A stretch of 11,778 nt of DNA from Apophysomyces variabilis (Eukaryota; Mucoromycota; Mucoromycetes; Mucorales; Mucoraceae). The stretch covers positions 1,960-13,737 of the forward strand of contig MZZL01000085.1 of assembly GCA_002749535.1 (NCBI GenBank), read 5' to 3'. Shown here piece after piece: positions 1 through 8,941 of this stretch. The notes below the pieces were generated by a model. That model did not search any database. It was not told the DNA's origin and worked only from the letters and a program-made list of their open reading frames with translations. Position numbers and translations under genes: made by a program. Position 1 is the stretch's first letter. Each line of letters opens with the position of its first letter.

Positions 1-235
1 GTATTAGGAGAGACGAAAAGAAGAACAAAAGAAGAAAAGAAAAACGATGGTGGGAACTTTTTACTTGGTTTTTTGAGTCAATCTTGACACAGATTTTTAT
101 TGGTTAAATAGTTCTTATATCTGACGCAACCTATTTTAAACTGTGGCCGCCTGTAACCTTATAGTTTTGAAATATAAGCAAGTGACTCTTTTACTGTTGG
201 TCATTGCTTTGAGCAGAAAGTCTAACATATGTTTA
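1..235 (+). repeat. Left copy of a ~235-bp direct repeat (DR-L)
   Basis: This segment recurs in the same orientation at 11063-11296. By eye the copies differ by two transitions (80 against 11141, 167 against 11228) and one base of length in the A/G-rich tract near 40. Similarity stops sharply after 235/11296. The left limit is unknown because the copy starts at the first base of the window. It has no TG...CA ends and no primer-binding site next to it, so it is not an ordinary LTR. I see no convincing gene in it. In the right copy it lies just downstream of a minus-strand coding exon, so it may derive from that locus. Confidence 0.9.
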
Positions 236-294
236 CAACTAAAAAAAAATACAATAGCTACCATTAGTGAACTTTTGCCATGCTAACGAATTAA

Positions 295-526
295 TTACTA
301 CTTTTAAAGCATATTAGCTACTTTAGCACATTCACTACTTTTAGAGTAGATTTACTAATTTCAGTGTAGCTTTCACTACTTTTAGAGTAGACTTACTACT
401 TTTAGTATGCACTTCACTACTTTTAGTGAGAAATTCACTACTTTTAGTGATTTTACTACTTTTAGTACAGATTTACTACTTTTAGTGCATTTTCACTACT
501 TTTAGTGCGTTTTCACTACTTTTAGT
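295..526 (+). repeat. Left minisatellite array, ACTACTTTTAGT core, ~20-bp period
   Basis: The core ACTACTTTTAG starts at 334, 375, 395, 416, 437, 455, 475, 495 and 515, with degenerate copies near 297 and 317. Successive starts are 18-21 bp apart (one gap is 41), about two helical turns, so the cores lie on one face of the DNA. Many units read CACTACTTTTAGTG, an imperfect palindrome with CACTA and TAGTG arms. The bases between cores vary, so the core is the conserved part. The 60 bases before it (236-294) are AT-rich with a run of nine or ten A and hold no gene. A related array in the opposite orientation lies at 10054-10310. Confidence 0.9.
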
Positions 527-1611
527 AAGGTCTGTGACCATAGTGACAAAGAATCATCTGAAAGCTGATGATGAGCACATTTCTGTACGGACACAGCAAG
601 AGCAACTTCAAGTACTTCCTCAACACTTTGAGGAAGCTTTTTGCCATGCTGACTATGCCAAGTGACCTGTACATTTTCACGAACGTGTGGAAGCAGGGAA
701 ACCAGAAATTGTAAGGCAAGGCCTTCATTGTCAATGATGCCGCCTTCATGATAGGCTTTCTGGAAACGAGTGCTGTAATCAAGGACTGATTCTTGATGTT
801 CCATTACCATGGAATATGCCTTGGTGGCCATGGCAATCATGCGGTCAGGAGACTCAAACCGTTGTAGAAAGAGCTTGCATGCTGCGGCCCAGGTAAGATT
901 GCGCTTGGCCAAATGGTTCTCAAACCATGTATCATAATCATGGTGAATAGCTACAGCAAGCCATTTTTCCCAGTCGCGGTCAAGATCTGCGTCTAGAGCT
1001 TGAAGAACCTTCTGGAAGGTACGCAGGAAGTGTTCAACAGAATCAAAAATCTCTTTTCCAGGCTTCCAAATAGGGGAACCGCTAATTTGGAAAACAGGTA
1101 TGTCTCAGTAAGAAATGCGAGGAGCAGTAGAAGTAGCAGTAGATGCGCTAGAAAGTTTTTGAGATCTTTGGTTAGAAGCAACCACAGATGTTTTTTCCTG
1201 GTATTCTTGATTATATACATCATGGAATGTATTCAGGACAGTTTTGGTCTTGACAATGTCATGATGGATAACTTTCAATTGGTCAGGACTGCCAGCAGGT
1301 AGGGTTTCTTGATAATCTATGATTAGCTTGTCCAACTTTTTTCTATAGTGAGAAATCATGGAAAGGATTCGCATTTTGGTATTTGCATGTTTAGAAAAGG
1401 ATGTATCTTTGGCCGCAGGTAAAGTTTCAACGGCAGCTTCATTATCCAGAATTTCTGTTGCATTCTCTTCCTCAAAAGACATTACAACATCCTCCATCAG
1501 TTCAGACAGAACAGAAGAACCATCAATAGATTCCAGAACAATTTCCTCAGTAGGAGTAATAACCTCAGTAGGGACTATAGCAGGAGATTTAGTAGAGTTA
1601 TTGGTAGACAT
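502..1611 (-). pseudogene. Element D gag-like capsid protein, one in-frame stop
   Basis: A minus-strand frame of about 369 codons resembles the retrotransposon Gag (capsid) proteins of fungal gypsy elements; such proteins package the element RNA. I place the start at the ATG at 1611 (MSTNNSTKS). An N-terminal acidic, Ser/Thr-rich region (about residues 1-80) leads to a Lys-rich helical stretch, then a capsid-like domain (about 170-340) with WKPGKEIFDSVEHFLRTF, WEKWL and FLQRFESPDRM. A TGA at 1105-1107 interrupts the frame at about residue 169; both sides are in the same frame and join naturally, so this looks like one nonsense change. No CCHC zinc knuckle follows. The frame runs through about two units of the minisatellite and stops there (502-504). 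No pol is attached. It is much less decayed than gag of element B. The family call rests on motif recognition only. Confidence 0.72.
529..539. repeat. Short inverted repeat at the left array boundary
   Basis: GGTCTGTGACC has 4-bp arms (GGTC/GACC) around a TGT loop. It sits between the last array core and the gag-like frame. On the minus strand the order is CACTAT, hairpin, array. The same order occurs on the plus strand at 10035-10065, where the hairpin reads GACCACAGGGTC. Confidence 0.6.
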
Positions 1612-2053
1612 AGGTAGAGTATTCAAAGTAAAAAATGAAGAATTAGTAAGAGAAAACGGCAGTAAATACTTTGAGACTCTTGGTGGAGGTTTATTCAAAA
1701 GTGAAAAAAGATGTCTTGATTACAATTGTCTATTAGCAGTATTTATACCCTTTGCATGCTTAGTTAAATGTCTTAGTAATCAGAAGATGCGTAAGCACTG
1801 ACTGTTCATGGTAGATTGATGACAATAAATGATTATTCATCTTTTGTCAGAGAAGCTGTCATATAGCTGAGTCTGAATAGCGGTCATCTAATGCATGAAT
1901 CAGGGATGCTTATTAATCACTGTGTCTATTGCTAAGATCGTCGTCATCATAATTGTCTTGTCACACAATCATGAGATAGGATATGCCGGGGTACCTTAAG
2001 ATCATAGCAGAGTGTTCTAGTATCTCAGATTATAACAATCCTTAAGTAGATGT
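1612..2053 (-). other. Probable LTR-like promoter region of element D; no gene
   Basis: This non-coding stretch lies between the D gag and element A. It holds the TATA-like box at 1740-1747 and a T-rich leader. A possible LTR start on the minus strand is TGTGTGACAAG at about 1967, which would give a length near 357 bp, within the range of the other LTRs here. No second copy exists in the window, and no TGG-type primer site follows it in the right place, so the LTR assignment is an inference. I see no RNA gene or convincing ORF. Confidence 0.3.
1740..1747 (-). promoter_or_regulatory. TATA-like box upstream of the element D gag
   Basis: Minus-strand TATAAATA, about 130 bases before the gag ATG at 1611. 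The LTRs of A, B and C carry the same octamer 125-150 bases before their LTR ends. That spacing suggests the stretch 1612-1750 is the R/U5 part of an LTR, but I cannot find the LTR end or a primer site here. Confidence 0.45.
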
Positions 2054-2105
2054 CTGGCTGATGCAAGTTCTTATCTGTGAATATAGTGCCAATGATATGA
2101 TAAAC

Positions 2106-3590
2106 TTATATAAAGATCGTTTAGACTTAGTGGAAGAAGTATGTATGATACTTATGTTATGTCAAATATGACACCTGTTACCATAGTGTTCCTATGTCGA
2201 TGGTGTGAACTGCAAGCCTGCCCTAAAAAGCATCAAACCAAAATACCTGTACACTGCTATCAGCATTGATGAAACTAAAGACCTGCTCAAGGACTGGCCG
2301 CGGTTTTATGTGTAAGATCTGGACACCTGGCCTACCATTATAAGGACCAAGCTGGAAAAGAATCAACAACACTTTGTTGTATGAGACAAGATGATTTATT
2401 ATTAGCCAAAACTGAACAGCACTTAAGAATATTGGTACATCCAGTTCTCATGGCGCGCTGATTTAGTGGAAGACTTTCACAAAGGTTTTGGTCATACAGG
2501 AAGCAGTACATTGATTGACTTAATGAAGCGTTATTGGTGGTGGCCTGATATGCAAAGCGACATCCAAAATTGGCTCAAGACATGCTCTCAATGCTAGTTG
2601 TCTGCAAATGAAGACTGACTTCAGCACAAGGCTCCAATGCATTTACTGGACGTTCCTGCTGCCTTTTCCTGTTGGCACTTAGACTTCATAGGTGAACTAC
2701 CAAAGACAGACAACGGCAATCATTAGATCTTAGTTGCCGTGGATTACTCTATAAATTGGCCAATTGCCTGTGTGGTGCTTGAAGCAACTGGAGAAGAAAT
2801 TGTCAAGTTCATATATGAAGAAATTGTACTCCATTTTGGTTGCCTAGATGAAATCTTGACAGATCACAGCGCAAATTTTATGTTGAAGGTTGTTGCACAC
2901 TACGTTCATTTGTTGAGGACAAACTACACTCTGACTTCTGCCTTCCATCCACGCACCAATAGGAAATGTGAAAGATTAAACCAAACGCTAAAGAAGATGC
3001 TCAAGAAGTATATAAATGGCGAAGTACACAACTGGGACAAGTATCTCAACACTGCTCTATGAGCTTGCCAAATATGTAAACATTGGACTACAGGCTTCAG
3101 TCCATTCTTTCTAACTTATGGCTATGAACCAAAAATTCCTGGAGATGTCAGTAACCCTCTCATTCATGTATCAGAACAAGAGCCTGCCCCTAAACTGCTT
3201 GCTAATGACGCATTGATGTATCTATGAAAACTAAGAGAAGCACGCACAACTGCTGAAATCCAGGTTTAAAGAAATGCTGAAGTGGATAAAAAATGCTAAG
3301 ATACTGCTATGAAAATGGAGATGCAAATCTTCAATGTTGGTGACCTAGTACTGTTATGCCATGAAAGCAAAAAGGGACTAGAATTCTCTTGGATGGGACT
3401 ATACACTATCCTAAACTGCAACCTGGAATCTAACACATATCAATTACAAGAAGTACAAGGGAAGGCTTACTCATTATGGGTCTACACCAATCGCCTTTGC
3501 CCTGCTACAGTTACAGACAAGACTGCCAATAAATTCTGGTATATTCTATGGATCACTCGCGCACACAATGCATCTGACAACATAACCTGA
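2106..3590 (+). pseudogene. Element A pol remnant: RNase H tail and DD35E integrase
   Basis: Integrase inserts element DNA into the host genome. One frame runs from about 2106 to 3590. A YLYTA segment near 2240 matches the linker between RNase H and integrase of element B. The HHCC zinc finger (FHKGFGH ... CSQC) lies at about 2470-2595. The catalytic triad is complete: Asp in HLDFIGELP (~2680), Asp in LTDHSANF (~2857), and Glu in KCERLNQ 35 residues later. A C-terminal GDLVLL/WMG(L)Y region matches the GPY/F module; no chromodomain follows. From 2169 on I count 13 stops in this frame (for example 2313, 2382, 2403, 2424, 2595, 2616, 2724, 3060, 3225, 3297) but no frame shift until after 3590. 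There a T-run precedes a shift into the frame that reads NQHS near the polypurine tract. Not functional as written. Confidence 0.88.
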
Positions 3591-3689
3591 ATTTTTTTTT
3601 CTTTTCCTATTCCTGTGTTGCTTTATCTTGGTTATTTTTTCTTTCTTTTGTATATTACTACTGGTTGCTCGAGGTCAATCAACATTCTT

Positions 3690-3698
3690 AGGAGAGGA
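3690..3698 (+). promoter_or_regulatory. Polypurine tract of element A
   Basis: AGGAGAGGA lies just before the proposed 3' LTR start (TGTAAC at 3705), with a TATTAT spacer. It would prime plus-strand DNA synthesis. The overlapping codons read NQHS, a stop, then ER, matching DEQHSEE at the same place in element B; this supports the position. Confidence 0.6.
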
Positions 3699-3704
3699 TA
3701 TTAT

Positions 3705-4021
3705 TGTAACACAAACTGTTCCACCAATCATGGTCAAGAGCTTAAGATAATAATCTTCAGCCCTCTTCTAAAAATGTCATAAACTACAAGAAGTACTCTT
3801 GATTATCGACTTTGATTTAATGCTCTCAATTGGTTTGCTTTTGCATCCTATTGCTGACAAGGATTATATAATGTAGCTAGAATCAAAAGATATAAATATT
3901 AGATAGACAAGACAGAATAAATAGCATTCTTTTATCTATCATTTATTTTATTCATTGGACTTGTCGATCATCCTTGAAGATCTTGTGCAGACTACTTCAG
4001 ATCAGGATTGACATGACAACA
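3705..4021 (+). repeat. 3' LTR of element A (~317 bp)
   Basis: It starts TGTAACAC after the polypurine tract and ends near GACATGACAACA. A TATA-like box (TATAAATA, 3891-3898) lies 131 bases before the end. The last 130 bases resemble the end of the element C LTR: TATAAATATT, a T-rich stretch, GATCTTG, CAGATCAGGATTGA, ACAACA. The exact end is uncertain because ATGACAACA occurs twice (4013-4021 and 4028-4036). There is no 5' partner in the window. Confidence 0.65.
3891..3898 (+). promoter_or_regulatory. TATA-like box in the element A LTR
   Basis: TATAAATA at the place expected for the U3/R boundary. It matches boxes at 9761-9768 (element C) and, on the minus strand, 4187-4194 and 9085-9092 (element B). 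Confidence 0.5.
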
Positions 4022-4043
4022 ACACAAATGACAACAAGGATAT

Positions 4044-4411
4044 TGTCATTTCCTTGGATCTGAGTTTTATTCTGAATCACTGTAATGTAGTCGATCAGTC
4101 AAACTTGCAGCAGATCAGGGAAATGATAAGATAAATAAAAAATAAGGATCATAAAAAATGATTTTATTCTTTTGCAATTGCTTCTCTATTTATATTTTTG
4201 TTTTGTGCCTGAAGAATAACGGCAAAACAATTCTAGTTCTGAGACCACTGGAAAGAGTATCATTCAATACATTATGTTTCTTGATTATTTAATCTCAAAC
4301 ATAATCGTTCTTCTGCTTCTTCCATGTTGTTCTTCAATCCAATTTGTTCTTCAACTTCAGGTATGGCAAAATCAAAGTCCAAATCCCAGATATCAGGATC
4401 TTACCATGACA
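4044..4411 (-). repeat. 3' LTR of element B (368 bp)
   Basis: Canonical ends: on the plus strand TGTCAT at 4044 and ATGACA ending at 4411, a 6-bp inverted terminal repeat. Its first 359 bases align without gaps to 8942-9300. A minus-strand TATAAATA lies at 4187-4194. Three bases (TAT) separate it from the polypurine tract. The last codons of pol read into it. Confidence 0.9.
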
Positions 4412-7400
4412 ATACCCCCTCTTCAGAGTGTTGTTCGTCCTTGAGCAACACCAACATAGAAGGAGAGACTTCAGGGAAGGAAGAGTCAGCAAGAGCCATA
4501 TCACGGCGCCCATTAGCATGAGCAGTTGCAGGGTGGTACTACGTGGATTGGAACATTTCAGACTTGGCATATTTCAGACAGTCTGTGTGAACCCAGGAAC
4601 TGTAAGGCTCGCCTTCCAGGGTGGTTAACTTGTAAGTACCAGTGGGAGCATGTTTGTCCACTACATGGTATGGGCCCATCCAATTGTACTCCAAACTATA
4701 TGGGTTTTTGTGTTGAAGGAGTACATGATCACCCATAGTAAACTCCTGCAGAGTAATAGCAGCATCCCAGCGGGCTTTGTCTTAGTGGCTAACATTTGCC
4801 ATACAGGTAGTGGCAGTGTTATAAGCAGTATATAGTTGGTGCAAATCAGGAATTGAGGCCTTGGCACAGGATTCAAAGTCATGGGTTGTTGGAGCAGTGA
4901 TGAATGGAGGCAATGGGTCACTAGGCAGACGTGGTTTGCGACCATAAATAAGATAAAATAGGCTAAAACAGGTGGTATGATGGGTGCATACACGGCAGGC
5001 CCAAAGGGCAGTATTTACAAACTCATCCCAATGGTATATAGCACCATCAACATATTTATGAAGCATCTGCTTGAACACACCATTGAGGCGCTCACACTTG
5101 CCATTTGTTCTCAGGTGGTATGCAGATGTGAAGAGATAATGTTGTTTCAGTTTTGTGAGATAATGCGCTAGCACCTTGGACATAAAATTAGCCCCACGAT
5201 CTGTCAAAATTTCTGCTAGGCAACTGAAACGCATTACAATTTCCTTGTACAGAAAGGTGGCAATAGCTTCGCCAGTTGCATCAGGAACAGTACGCGCAAT
5301 AGGCCAATTTGTTATATAGTCCATAGCCACAAGAAGCCAACAATTGCCATTAGGTGTCAATGGGAGTTCACTAATAAAATCTAAATGCCATCTGGAAAAA
5401 GCAGGTGGGACAGGCAATGGCTGCATTGGGGCGTGATGGGTATTGCAGTCAGCATCCACAGTGAGTTGGCATTGAGGGCAAGTAGATAGCCATTGCTGGA
5501 TATCTGCATGCATCTTTGGCCACTACCAACGTTTGCAGATCAGATCGTACACAGTCACTTGTTCAGCATGACCAAACTCAGTGTGGAAATTACAGACCAA
5601 ATCTGCGCAACAAGCAAAAAGAGCATAATGAATCTTGTAAATGTTTCCTGCGATCTTGACCTTGCAATAAACTTGTCCATCATAGATGACAAACTGATTG
5701 CACTATGCCTCAAGCGTAGGTCTTATATTGATTGGCCAGTCATCTTCAGAGTGAGCGTAGAATTTCAGCCAATCGGATGATGGAACAACTTATGCAGCAT
5801 AAAGGTAGTCAGGTTCTAGTGCTGTAGTGTCACTTTTGCATCCTGGGCCATCGCATTGAGACAGTACGTCAGGGACATGATTCTCTTTATCAGGTTCATA
5901 TTGTATATCTGGGTCATACAACTCCAAATCAGAGATCTATTGAATCAGGCGCAGTGTTGATTTCATTTGTTCTCAGAAATATTTAAGAGGCATATAGTCT
6001 GTGAAGACTGTATAAGGTTTGCCTTCAATCAAACATCGCCAAGTGCGAATAGCATAAAGGATTGCAAGAAGTTCACGCTCTTGGGCTGGGTAAGAACGTT
6101 CAGCATAGGACAACTTCTTTGATTTGAATGCTAAGGGTCGCCACTGGTTATCGTTGTCTGGTTGTAGCAATACAGCACCAATCCCAAAGTCAGATGCGTC
6201 AGTTTCAATTCAGAATGGTCAGTGCATATCAGGTGGCATTAGCACAGAAGCAGAACTTAGTTTTTGCTTGAGATTGTTGAAACTTTCTTGGCATTATGGC
6301 GTCCACACAATAGGGCGTTTTTTCTGGCCAGTGCCTTTAGTCAGATCAGTGAGTGGTGCCGCTATGCCTGCAAACCCAGGGATAAATTGTCAATAATGTT
6401 GCGCCAGACCAATGAACTGGCGGACCTCTTGGACATTCGTAGGCATGGGCCATTCTTGAATAGCTCATACCTTTTCAGGCACTGGGAGGATGCCGTCAGC
6501 AGACACTTGAAAACCCAGGAAAAGCAGTTGTTGCTTATTAAATTCACACTTTTTCAAATTGGCTACTAGTTTCACATCGCGTAGTCAGTCCAGGACCTGG
6601 CGAACATGTTTAATGTGGTCCTCTTCACTCTTACTATAAATCAAGATATCATCTAGATAAACTAGGGCAAAGTCATCCAAGCAATCTTCAAGGACATTGT
6701 TCATCAGGCTCTGGAAGGTAGAGGGTGCGTTTGTTAACCCAAATGGCAGAACAAGGAATTCATATTGACTGTAATGTATATTAAAGGCGGTCTTTGGAAC
6801 GTTAGATGGGTGGATGCGAACCTGGTGGTAACCACTCTTTAGATCTAGACTTGTAAAGTATGATGCACCGCATAGCCGATCAAGATATTCGTCAATTCTT
6901 GGGAGTGAATGTGCATTGCGAATGGTGACCTTGTTGAGTATGTGATAATCAATGCACATTTGCATGGTTCTATCCTTTTTCTTGACGAATAGCACCAGCG
7001 CACCCCACAGTGATGAGCTGGGGCAGATTCAACCAAGACGGAGCAGCTCACCTAGTTGACGTTTCAACTCATCCAATTCGGCTAGACTCATCTTAAAGGG
7101 TAGACGATTGACTGGTTTAGCGTCTCTGGTGTCAATAACATGATGGATGTCACGGTCTAGTGGGATTCCTGCTGAGTCATCCTTGAACACTTCGCTATAT
7201 TCTTCCAGGAGGCCACTCCATTCCGATGTTTCTTTTGCTTGTCCTGACAGATCCTAAAAATGCACAAGAAAACATTTGACACCTTGCTTACAGATAAGTT
7301 TGTCAGCTTGCTTGGCAGACACAAGGTAGTTAAGCTGTGGTTCGGTGATGCATTTCTTACTTGGATATAGTACATATATATGACTATCTTTAGAAAAACG

Positions 7401-7988
7401 CCATTGATCAGTGGTCTAGTCTGGATATGGTTTCATTGTCTGGAGCCACGTACGTCCCAAAATAAGGTCAAACTTAGTCAGGAATATGTAGGCGTCCACA
7501 TCCTCTATGAATCCTCTGAGAGAAACTGATAGTTAAACTTTCTGCATGATTGATGTTCGATGGCCACCAGCAGTTTCAACTTCTCAAGGGGCGATCCTTA
7601 TCAAACCAATGGCTAACTTAGCTACATCTGGTGAAACGTAATTGGCACCAGCGCCACTGTCAATAAGTGCTAGGTAACGTTGACCCGAGATGTATACTTC
7701 ATAGAGTGGTAGTTCTGTGTGTTTAGCAGTATACAATTGTTCCAAGAAGTGTTGATCGTTCATGAGATCAGGGTCGTCATTTATAACATGGTCATATAAG
7801 GAAGAAGGATCTTTATTAACGCTTGGTTCATGTTCTGGTTCTTTTATAATAGGCTCAACACTCGCCTCAGGGGAGGATTTGTCTTCTGTAACGCACAACT
7901 GACCTCCCTTTACAGTTGTGCAGGGTGAAAATCCAATTGTTGACTTTGGCGTTCTTGATCCATTCTGCGGATGGCAGCTATGCATTCC
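4401..7988 (-). pseudogene. pol: Element B pol: protease, reverse transcriptase, RNase H, integrase
   Basis: One minus-strand frame of about 1,195 codons encodes the replication enzymes of the element. Domains in order: aspartic protease with LIDSGAGANYVS (about residue 108) and FDLILGRTWL; reverse transcriptase with LFVKKKD, LDLKSGYHQV and VYLDDILIYS (YLDD at about 444); RNase H with ETDASD (about 594), ERELLAI and FTDY, where His is usual before the next residues; integrase with an HHCC finger (FHTEFGH ... CPQC) and a complete DD35E triad (HLDFIS, LTDRGANF, KCERLNG); and a C-terminal GPYHVV (GPY/F) module without a chromodomain. Eighteen stops interrupt it (for example at 7584, 5973, 4782 and 4539), yet every block stays in one frame. 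The last 45 codons cross the polypurine tract and end at a TAA inside the 3' LTR. It overlaps gag by about 78 bases in the -1 frame. Dead as written. Confidence 0.92.
4415..4424 (-). promoter_or_regulatory. Polypurine tract of element B
   Basis: On the minus strand GAAGAGGGGG, then TAT, then the 3' LTR start TGTCAT. This is the expected primer for plus-strand synthesis. It lies inside the pol frame and encodes SEEG. Confidence 0.8.
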
Positions 7989-8764
7989 TTATAGGTACCC
8001 CGTTTGTGACCATGTTTGTGGCAGAAGTAACATTCAATGTTTAACAAATTGATTCTTTACTGGGAGCTCGATTGTCTCTGTATTACAACGTCCAGATCCA
8101 TAGATGTGGCGTCATTCACTTGAGGGACAAAGGATGAGCTTGTTGAATACGTGCGTACAAGATCACTGCTTAGTCCGATTCTGTGTCTGCTATCATAAGC
8201 AAGGGCAGCACAAATCACATTATCAAGATTGGTTGGTTCGCAGGTGATCATATGGACACAGATACTATCTTGCAACCCTCAGATGAAATGGTCCAATGCT
8301 TCCTCATCAGTCATTGAGAGGATGTCTAGCTGAATATCTTAGAATGTGTCCACATATGTTTCCACTGTCCCAGTTTGGTAGAGTGCTGCCATGCAATCTC
8401 TTGCAAGCCTCAAGGTGTGTGCTGGCCAGAACTCATTATTTAAAGCGCGCTTAAATCCACCCCAGTGCTTTGGTGTATCCTCGCTGAGCTCCAGCCATTA
8501 CCACTAAACTTCAGCTCATCCTTGTAGTAGTGTAACAGTATATTGCAGCCTTCTTTCGCCACTGATCTCAACAAAGTCACAGTAGCGTTCTACTGAACGT
8601 ACCCAGCCATTGATGGTAGATGCCACACGATCTCCATGGTAAGTATCAGGCTCTCATACGCAGACCCTGGCAACAGGCATTGACGTTGCATTGTTGATCT
8701 GCAAGTTTCGTAGTGCTTCAGTCATCATCACAACTATTTCAGCCATGTTTGCTTGTTGACTCAT
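7910..8764 (-). pseudogene. gag: Element B gag with zinc knuckle
   Basis: Gag forms the particle that packages the element RNA. The start is the ATG at 8764 (MSQQANMAEIV), 175 bases after the primer site; the frame ends at TAA 7912-7910, about 284 codons. A capsid-like region contains INGWVRSVERYCDF, HWGGFKRALNNEFWP and DILSMTDEEALDHFI. A zinc-knuckle-like motif, CYFCHKHGHKRGTYKEC, lies near residue 245. Its spacing is CX2CX4HX7C rather than the usual CX2CX4HX4C, so metal binding is uncertain. Seven stops break the frame but nothing shifts it. Pol follows in the -1 frame, so the intact ancestor probably used a -1 ribosomal frameshift; I see no clear slippery heptamer. Confidence 0.82.
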
Positions 8765-8776
8765 TTGTATAGAAAA

Positions 8777-8875
8777 TGTCCTAGTCACTTGACTGACAAA
8801 TACTTCTTACAATGTCTGGGTCACTTTGACTGACAATTAGGCAGGTAAACATGTCCTGGTCGCTCTTGACTGACA
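8777..8875 (-). repeat. Three hairpin-type direct repeats in the element B leader
   Basis: Units at 8777-8798, 8813-8835 and 8852-8875 start 36 and 39 bases apart. On the minus (RNA) strand each starts TGTCAGTCAA and ends GACA, with an inner GTC/GAC pairing; the unit nearest gag can pair AGTC with GACT around a 4-base loop. They lie between the primer site and the gag ATG, where retroelements carry packaging and dimerisation signals. A role of that kind is inference. Confidence 0.7.
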
Positions 8876-8926
8876 CCAAAATATTCAGTTGTTGTATTGT
8901 TTAAAATTGTATGGTAGAACGAACTT

Positions 8927-8939
8927 GCATCAGCTACCA
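8927..8939 (-). promoter_or_regulatory. Primer-binding site of element B (tRNA-iMet type)
   Basis: On the minus strand TGGTAGCTGATGC begins two bases (AT) after the 5' LTR end. The first seven bases, TGGTAGC, pair with a tRNA 3' end GCTACCA, as in fungal initiator tRNA-Met. The rest is not checked against a tRNA gene. Element C has the same 13 bases after the same AT spacer. Confidence 0.8.
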
Positions 8940-8941
8940 AT

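Larger units (their letters stand above)
2054..4021 (+). mobile_element. Element A: 5'-deleted Ty3/gypsy LTR retrotransposon
   Basis: A remnant on the plus strand keeps, in order, a stretch that may be the end of RNase H, a full-length but stop-riddled integrase, the pol C-terminal tail across a polypurine tract, and a 3' LTR. Gag, protease, reverse transcriptase and most of RNase H are missing. Its integrase is roughly half identical to that of element B and the tail overlaps the tract in the same way, so A and B are related but separate families. The left limit is uncertain: a 14-base match to B's primer-site region at 2057-2070 may mark a deletion joining leader to RNase H. Confidence 0.75.

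Noticed and set aside
295..526. CRISPR-like array
   Set aside because: Units are only ~20 bp with a 12-base core and ~8-base variable gaps, in a fungal retroelement context; no spacers of normal length and no cas genes.
334..526. CACTA-superfamily DNA transposon end, because units read CACTA...TAGTG
   Set aside because: The motif is internal and repeated, no CACTA end with a 2-3 bp target duplication could be placed, and no transposase is seen; kept only as one reading of the paired arrays.
1589..1605. Plus-strand ATTGGTAG as a primer-binding site
   Set aside because: It lies in the N-terminal codons of the minus-strand gag, matches only six bases of the B/C site, and no LTR precedes it on the plus strand.
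1105..1801. Plus-strand open frames at 1000-1302 and 1358-1801
   Set aside because: They lie antisense to the gag-like gene, which has recognisable capsid motifs in one continuous minus frame.
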